From Aphrocallistes beatrix (lineage: Eukaryota > Porifera > Hexactinellida > Sceptrulophora > Aphrocallistidae), in NCBI GenBank assembly GCA_963281255.1, contig OY725496.1, positions 2,232,001 through 2,296,000 on the forward strand: DNA of 64,000 nt, given 5' to 3'. Numbering within the stretch: the first letter of the stretch is position 1; every line of letters begins with the position of its first letter. The notes under the pieces are model-generated. The model was not told the origin of the DNA. It saw nothing but the letters and a program-made list of their open reading frames with translations, and searched no databases. Made by a program: the position numbers and the translations under genes. Below are positions 58,549 through 64,000 of this stretch, one piece after another.

Positions 58549-58854
58549 CAGTAGAACGTCAGTTATCCGAACTTCAGTTATCCGAACACTTCAGTTATCC
58601 GAACCCCTTGGTTGACCAAACTAAAATATAATAAATGTATAAATGATGCATCCTGAGTTGATAATTGAAATTATTACACTGCCATCATTTTATATACTAT
58701 TGATGATACCTACATAAGCTAATAAGTATTTTATCCATATTCATCATTATGACTACTTAGTGCTACTGACCAAATTTTCTATAGAATCACATAACAACTT
58801 CAGTTATCCGAACCCCCTCGGTCCCAACCCGTTCGGATAACTGACGTCCTACTG
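58549..58854. mobile_element. pogo-like MITE with ends CAGTAGAACGTCAGTTATCC
   Basis: Inverted ends CAGTAGAACGTCAGTTATCC and GGATAACTGACGTCCTACTG are flanked by TA. CAGTTATCCGAAC occurs three times near the left end and again inside the right end. 306 bp, no transposase. Confidence 0.86.
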
Positions 58855-59231
58855 TATTATAAAACAACATTATAGATCATCAATGTAACTTATGCGGATA
58901 TCGTGACACTACCACTACTAATTCACGCATGCAGGTAAAAAAATAGGATTTTTGATTGACAGTCTGCGCATTTAAATAGTTTTTCTATACAGTTCTGATT
59001 CAAATAACAACCGTTATGTCTTCTAACAAACATTCTGTTTCCAAGCCACCTTTCCACAATTCAGGCGAGCCTGGACGGTTGTTAAGCGTTTAAGGATGAA
59101 ATTGTCGCCATAATCAGCGTGCACTGGACTTGCCTTGGCCTCAACGGAAAAGCTCTCCAGACTTTCCTAATACGGAGCGTTTTCATGGAATGTTGCTACA
59201 TTCTAGCGTTGTTATGGAAACGCATTTTAGT
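58855..59231. other. Unassigned DNA
   Basis: No gene or terminus recognised. Slightly less AT-rich near 59050-59170. Confidence 0.4.
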
Positions 59232-59530
59232 CAATTGAGGTTATAGCTTGAAAACCGTAAAGACTGGACATTAAAATTTGATCTTATTTGAAAGCCAATA
59301 GACTTTCCTTTTAAGCGATAATAGAACTTCTACTTTTAAATTCAATCGTTTACGAGTTATTAGACAAATGATCAAATATGACCAATATGATAAATTGTTG
59401 TAAAAACTCGTTTAACCATTGAATTTAGAAGTAGAAATTATACTATCGCTTAATAGGTAGTCTATTCGCTATCAAAGATAAATTGAATGCCTAGTCTTTG
59501 CGGTTTTCAAGATACAACCTCAACAGCCCA
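59232..59530. repeat. Inverted-repeat element, about 300 bp
   Basis: The left half (TTATAGCTTGAAAACCGTAA, ... CTTCTACTTTTAAATTCAAT) and the right half (ATTGAATTTAGAAGTAGAA ... GCGGTTTTCAAGATACAAC) are complementary almost throughout, with the turn near 59385. A foldback MITE is likely; boundaries are approximate. Confidence 0.65.
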
Positions 59531-59606
59531 AAATGAATCTAGCAAAATTCCATGAAAAATCTTATAACATTATTGAAAGAATTCGAATTACAATCTCTAA
59601 AAACCA

Positions 59607-59642
59607 TCCTTACTATTAAAACTCGATTAATGTGTAGATATA
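59607..59642 (+). mobile_element. Helitron-like 5' end cut by a Tc1-like element
   Basis: TCCTTACTATTAAAACTCG followed by a TA-containing tract that is entered at 59643 by a Tc1-like element and again at 60941 by Helitron H10. The rest of this copy was not found. Confidence 0.75.
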
Positions 59643-59839
59643 CAGGGTGTCCCAAAGTCTTGGCCGGTATATTTCGATTGGTTATTTTGCATTTACTTTT
59701 AAATCATTATAGTCTCATTGTATCTACTTTGTTTACTGAATTCATTGTTGATATTCATAATTTATCCTACTCTAACTATTTGATTCTACTTTCTATTTCA
59801 GTTTTACCGGCTATTTTCCATCTTCTGGGATTATCCTCC

Positions 59840-60795
59840 CAAAATGAATGTGCCAGATCATGGGATTTACCGGGTATATTGAATCAGAATTTCTTGCCAA
59901 AATTCGATCATTTTGGAGGTTAGTCGATGCAAATAACTCGAAAGGAGATTCATCCGCCCTGAGAACCTTTTACCACCCCTCAAATGTCCAATTGCTCCGT
60001 TCGTGGGCGAATCGAAGATAGTTTATATGATTCGGTCTGAAATTAGGGGGATTTGCGGCGTTTATAAGGGTGGGCACCAAGACTTTCAGTTAAATGCCGA
60101 TGTATAGTGGATTTTGATATAGATTAGCTCTCATTCTTGAGTGTTCTAGAGATCCTTCAAGTAGATTGCCATTGTTTTCCCATTGATTTGTTAATAATCA
60201 GTTTAGGGACGCGGATTAACTTTTTCGGACGCCCAGGCCGGGGCTTGGTTTCCATTGAAGTGCCAGTTCTATGGTTGTACAGTACACCCTCGATAGTCCG
60301 AACCTCGCCAATCCGAACCCTCGCTAATCCGAACATTTCATTCTTAAAATCCGAACACCCAAAATATAATATTATTCGCCTTTATGCTTTGAATAAACGT
60401 TTATAAACTTAAATATATCAATAAGATTGAGAAACCTCGTTAAATAAGCAATCACAGCGAAATAATATCCATAATATTCTAACAATACAAATTTATAATA
60501 ATTAATGCCCTATTGAATTAGTGTTATTTCTCTAATCGGAACAAATTCACTAATCCGAACGATTTTTTCGATCATTGGAACAGAGCAGTTCGGATTAGCG
60601 AGGGTGTACTGCACCACCATCTTCGAACCGATCGTTCTCCAACCTCAAGGCAACTTCTCTTTGCGCCAAACCCCCTTCAATCATTTCAATTACCAGAGAG
60701 CGAACTGAAATCCCATTATCTGGCACATTCATTTTGGGAGGATAATCCAAATGATGGAAAATAACCGATAAAACTGAAATAGAAAGTAGAATCAA
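59840..60795 (-). pseudogene. Tc1-like transposase, N-terminal half, split by a MITE
   Basis: Minus strand: near 60720-60640 MNVPDNGISVRSLVIEMIEG and LAQREVALRLE (helix-turn-helix), then RFEDGG. After the MITE 60280-60611 the gene continues METKPRPGRPKKL, the GRPR-like linker, then near 59990-59925 WTFEGW.KVLRADESPFELF with the first catalytic Asp, and NLQNDRI. The second and third catalytic residues are absent. The order matches Tc1 transposases. Stops and shifts are present. Confidence 0.8.
60280..60611. mobile_element. pogo-like MITE with ends CAGTACACCCTCGATAGTCC
   Basis: CAGTACACCCTCGATAGTCC and GGATTAGCGAGGGTGTACTG are inverted ends. CGCTAATCCGAAC and variants are repeated on both sides. 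The left flank is TA and the right CA. 332 bp, no transposase. Confidence 0.83.
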
Positions 60796-61031
60796 GTAGT
60801 TAGATTAGGAAAAATTACGAATAGTAACAATGAATTCAGTAAGCAAAGTAGACAAAATGAAACTTCGGTTTAAAAATAAATGCAAAATAACCAATCGAAA
60901 TATACCGGTCAAGACTTTTGAGACAGCCTGTATATACATACAAGCGCGCTTCGCTTGCTTGCGCTGCGCGGCTGGCGGACAATTTGTGTCCGCTGCTTTG
61001 GGCGCCTGGGTTCACATTGATTAATTATAAG

Positions 61032-61549
61032 CAGGGATGGTGTAAATGCTGTTAACAGCCACTTTGGCTGTTTGCTGTTAACAGCTCACAATTGGCTGTT
61101 AACAGCTACAATTTCCAAACAATTAACAGTCTAGCTCTGCTGTTATTTGAGCTTTTAAAGCAATTTTCTTTTGCTGTTAACGGCCCAATTTGAGCTGTTA
61201 ACAGCCAATTCGAGCTGTTAACAGCCAACAGCCAAATAGTAAATATTTACATAACAGTCAAGGTTAAGCTATATGGTTCTATAATAATATCTATATTTTT
61301 GAATAATTTATCTCAAATTTAGATTATAAAAATAGATAGACAGATATAAATTAAAATTTAGCGATAGCTGTTAACAGCCACAATTTTGCGTTGGCTGTTA
61401 ATTAACCCGAGCACGTCCAGGAATGTTGAATTGAAAGTGAAAGTTAATTGAAAGTAAACTGAAAATGAAAATGAAAGCTGGGTCATTTCTATTTATACCT
61501 TTGACCCCAAGTAATCCTCAGGTTAACAGCTTAGCTATTTCCATCCCTG
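61032..61549. mobile_element. hAT-type MITE with GCTGTTAACAGC arrays
   Basis: CAGGGATGG and CCATCCCTG are the inverted ends; the 8-bp duplication ATTATAAG is perfect (61024-61031 and 61550-61557) and derived from the Helitron body. The palindrome GCTGTTAACAGC occurs many times near both ends. It contains a 117-bp TTAA MITE at 61406-61522. Two further truncated copies are at 56612 and 62045. Confidence 0.88.
61406..61522. mobile_element. 117-bp TTAA-site MITE, second copy
   Basis: TTAA (61402-61405 and 61523-61526) flanks a 117-bp segment starting CCCGAGCACG and ending AATCCTCAGG. Its middle (CCAGGAATGTTGAATTGAAA, TCATTTCTATTTATACCTTT) matches 18165-18281, which has exactly the same length. 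The termini have diverged. Confidence 0.78.
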
Positions 61550-62044
61550 ATTATAAGGGAGATAACATCTTACTGTTAAAACGATATCGTGCGAAAAATC
61601 ACCAAATTTGTCAATTTTTGAAATTTTCATGCACAATGATGACGTTATAACATAGTGATGAGTCAACACTTTTTGAGTATAGTTGTATCACATGTGAGGA
61701 ATATTAATATACACATTATATTAAAACTTCAGTCTTCTATCACCTAAAATGGCTGAGTTACAGTCAAAAAACTGACATTTCTAATTATTATAAAGGTGAC
61801 AATGACGTCATAATTCCATGATGAGTCTACATTTTCGTCTGAACTCAAAACTTAGTGGAGCAATAGCCAAAAGACCCCCACATGCCAAAAATCAGCTTTC
61901 TGTGCCTAGCAGTTTCTTCAATCAATTCGTTACAGATGACGACTCATGGAATTATGACGTCAATTTTGTATGATTAGAAATATCAGTATTTCGACTATAA
62001 CTGAGCCATTTTTGGTGCTAGAAGGCTGAACACAAACAAAACGA

Positions 62045-62301
62045 GTTTTAATTTAACAGCCAATTCGAGCTGTTACAGCCCAATTTGAGCTGTTAACAGC
62101 CAACAGTCAAATAGTAAATATTTACACAACAGTCAAGGTTAAGCTATATGGTTCTATAATAATATTTATATTTTTGAATAATTTATCTCAAATTTAGATT
62201 ATAAAAATAGATAGACAGATATGAATAAAAATTTAGGGATAGCTGTTAACAGCTGCAAGCTGTTAATAGCGCTATTAAAAGCTTAGCTGTTTCCATCCCT
62301 G
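62045..62301. mobile_element. hAT MITE fragment with GCTGTTAACAGC repeats
   Basis: From TTAACAGCCAATTCGAGC to CCATCCCTG it matches the right two-thirds of 61032-61549 but lacks the TTAA MITE, so it shows that element before the TTAA insertion. The left end is missing. Confidence 0.75.
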
Positions 62302-64000
62302 CACATTCACCAATTAGTTTTTAACTTATTTGATAGTTTTTTAATGATATGGACCTTAACATTGTTTTGGCACCTTTGGAGATTCTATCCTTACTATTAA
62401 AACTCGATTATTGTTTGTTTATATATATATATGTAACGAATTGATTGAAGAAAATACTCAGCACAGAAAGCTGATTTTTGGCATGTGGGAGTCTTTTGGC
62501 TATGGCTCCAGTAAGTTCTGAGCTCAGACAAAATGTCGACTCATCATGGAATTATGACGTCATTGTCACATTTTGAAAAGTTAAGCAACACAGTTATTCG
62601 GGCATAAATCAGCCATTATAGGAGATAGAAGGCTGAAACTTTAAGAGAATCTGTATACTAACATATTTCACATATGATACAACTCACATCCAAATATGAT
62701 GACTCATCACTCTGTTATGACGTCATCACTACGCATCAAAATTTAAAAATTGATAATTTTGGTGTTTTTTCGAGTGATATCGATTTTAAATCTAAGATGG
62801 ACATATTTAGAGATGATATCTCCCTTATAATTAACCAATGTCACCTCCAGGCGACTGAAGGGAGCCTCCGGCGGACACAAAGTGTCCGCCAGCCGCGCAG
62901 CGCAAGCAAGCGAAGCGCGCTTGTAACACAAAGATTTAAAGAATGGCCAAATAAAATCCAAACAAAATAGCTCTATAAGGGAATTCATTTATTTAAAGTT
63001 CGGGAAATCGCATGTTTGATTTCAGATATTTAGCGATCACTGGATCCGAAATAAAATTCTGATCGTTTCAAAAAATAATTTGTTCGGATCCGACCATTTA
63101 TTCGTGATATATCGCTTACTGCATGTAAAGTTGTAAAGTTGTAAAGTTGCATGTAAAGGCATAATATCTCTCTATGGTCCCGAAATATGGCGATGTCAGA
63201 TCTTAAAAACTATTGAAGATATATAATCTATTATATATTCTTAAATAAAAGGATATATGCGAAAATATATAAGTTCCTCCAACATTCCTTTGTCAAAAAA
63301 TAAATATTTCTCGACTTATTATTGATTTAATTGTAATACATATTATATGGAGAACTTTGAATATATTAGAAAATGGCGAATCTAATCATTAAATATGTAC
63401 CCAAATGTGGCTATTATGATAAATAATGAATACAATTGTCGTTAATAATGTGTATAAAAAATTGGAGAACTTTTGATAATTATTTGAAAATTCTGGCTTG
63501 GATCTCCCAGATTCGGTCAAAAACCCCCATTTAGGGTGCAAAAAGTGAAATCTCTATCTCTCTAAATATAAGCCCAAATTCTTAGTTCTCACTTGCTAAT
63601 ATACTTTTTATTAGGGTGCATATATGATTCATTAATAATAATTGCACTATATCCTATGGAATATAAGTTTTGGATTTTTGTCATATGATGACGTAGCATT
63701 TTTCGAAAATACTAACTTGGAAACTAAAGGTCGTATACTTTCGCTCTAACTTCCTAATATACTTTTTGGAAGCTCTTTATTCGTTATAAACTGATAGACT
63801 ATACTTCGTAGTGCTTGGAATATGAATTTTTATTCACAATTTTCTCAAAATATTCGGGGTTAGTAGCTTTAAGAAAATTTGTGGATTTTCAGGGTACTTG
63901 TGCTATTTTATGTAAATGTTTGGTTTGAATATACATAAATCAGCAGTATAAATGCGAATAAATGTCTGTGAATGATTTTGTTCATTATTAATAACTCATT
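62302..64000 (+). mobile_element. TTAA-site transposon, family Y, cut by the window end
   Basis: From CACCAATTAGTTTTTAAC onwards it follows the Y copies at 6270-7400 and 15440-16570 to the last base of the window. Its left terminus is missing. Helitron H11 interrupts it at 62388-62923. No coding capacity. Confidence 0.82.
62388..62923 (+). mobile_element. Helitron-like non-autonomous element H11
   Basis: TCCTTACTATTAAAACTCG to GCGAAGCGCGCTTG, 536 bp. The flanks GAGATTCTA and TAACACAAAG join to give the sequence present uninterrupted at 6335-6353 (GAGATTATATAACACAAAG, one difference). This shows insertion between A and T with no duplication and no loss. The body contains two TGACGTCA and one TGACTCA site and three 3' hairpins. 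Confidence 0.9.

Larger units (their letters stand above)
59643..60930 (-). mobile_element. Tc1-like transposon with long inverted ends
   Basis: CAGGGTGTCCCAAAGTCTTG and CAAGACTTTTGAGACAGCCTG are the termini, flanked by TA. Complementarity continues inward for roughly 200 bp (the left GGTTATTTTGCATTTAC is mirrored near 60883). It contains half a transposase and a pogo-like MITE at 60280-60611. The 3' half of the gene seems replaced by a copy of the 5' end, which explains the long inverted repeats. Confidence 0.82.
60941..62035 (-). mobile_element. Helitron-like element H10, with a hAT MITE, 5' end rearranged
   Basis: 3' end CAAGCGCGCTTCGCTTGC at 60941. The body is interrupted by the hAT MITE 61032-61549 and resumes to about 61937. 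Then 61937-62025 is an inverted piece of the Helitron body (CTCATGGAATTATGACGTCA), followed by CGAGTTTTAAT, a trace of the 5' end. A snap-back rearrangement near the 5' end is likely. Confidence 0.72.

Overview
The window is nuclear DNA from an animal, very probably an invertebrate. It is strongly AT-rich, has almost no long open frames and is packed with eukaryotic DNA transposons (pogo/Tigger, Tc1/mariner, hAT, TTAA-site and Helitron-like elements), with one LINE fragment. The only intact gene-like frame is a six-transmembrane CatSper-type cation channel (8204-9337, minus). CatSper occurs patchily in metazoans and flagellated protists; sponges or other early-branching invertebrates would fit, but the species cannot be fixed from this sequence.

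Layout. 1-9.4 kb: remnants of a TTAA-flanked family (called Y here, ends GGATACCGCCCTCG) carrying two hAT MITEs with perfect 8-bp target duplications, about 2.3 kb of unassigned DNA, a full-length Y copy and the channel gene. 9.4-18.5 kb: copies of a second TTAA-flanked family (X, ends GGTTGGCCTTTCC). One hosts a Tigger element with a frameshifted transposase, another a pogo-like element that itself hosts a Y copy. A Helitron-like element lies between them. 18.5-24.5 kb: foldback repeats, a short tandem array and a hAT MITE. 24.5-29 kb: a hAT MITE with a Helitron inside, then a decayed integrase/Ulp1-protease gene split by a hAT transposon. 29.8-35.4 kb: hAT remnant and a roughly 5-kb inverted duplication whose two arms carry the same Helitron insertion. 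35.4-46.3 kb: X inside Y inside Y, further Y copies and a Tc1-like relic. 46.4-51.5 kb: mariner, hAT and LINE pseudogenes. 51.9-64 kb: Helitron-rich tract with a stack of at least five Helitrons nested in each other, plus pogo, Tc1 and hAT MITEs and a final Y copy running off the end.

There is no operon-like cooperation between genes. The theme is element-in-element insertion. In nine cases a related uninterrupted copy or a clear target duplication shows how the insertion happened: A|T without duplication for the Helitrons, TA for pogo/Tc1, TTAA for X and Y, 8 bp for hAT. The Helitron-like family ends in a non-canonical CTTG, carries paired TGACGTCA sites and has a TATATA tract near its 5' end that is repeatedly used as a landing site by other elements. 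X, Y, copy numbers and H1-H11 are labels of convenience used only here.
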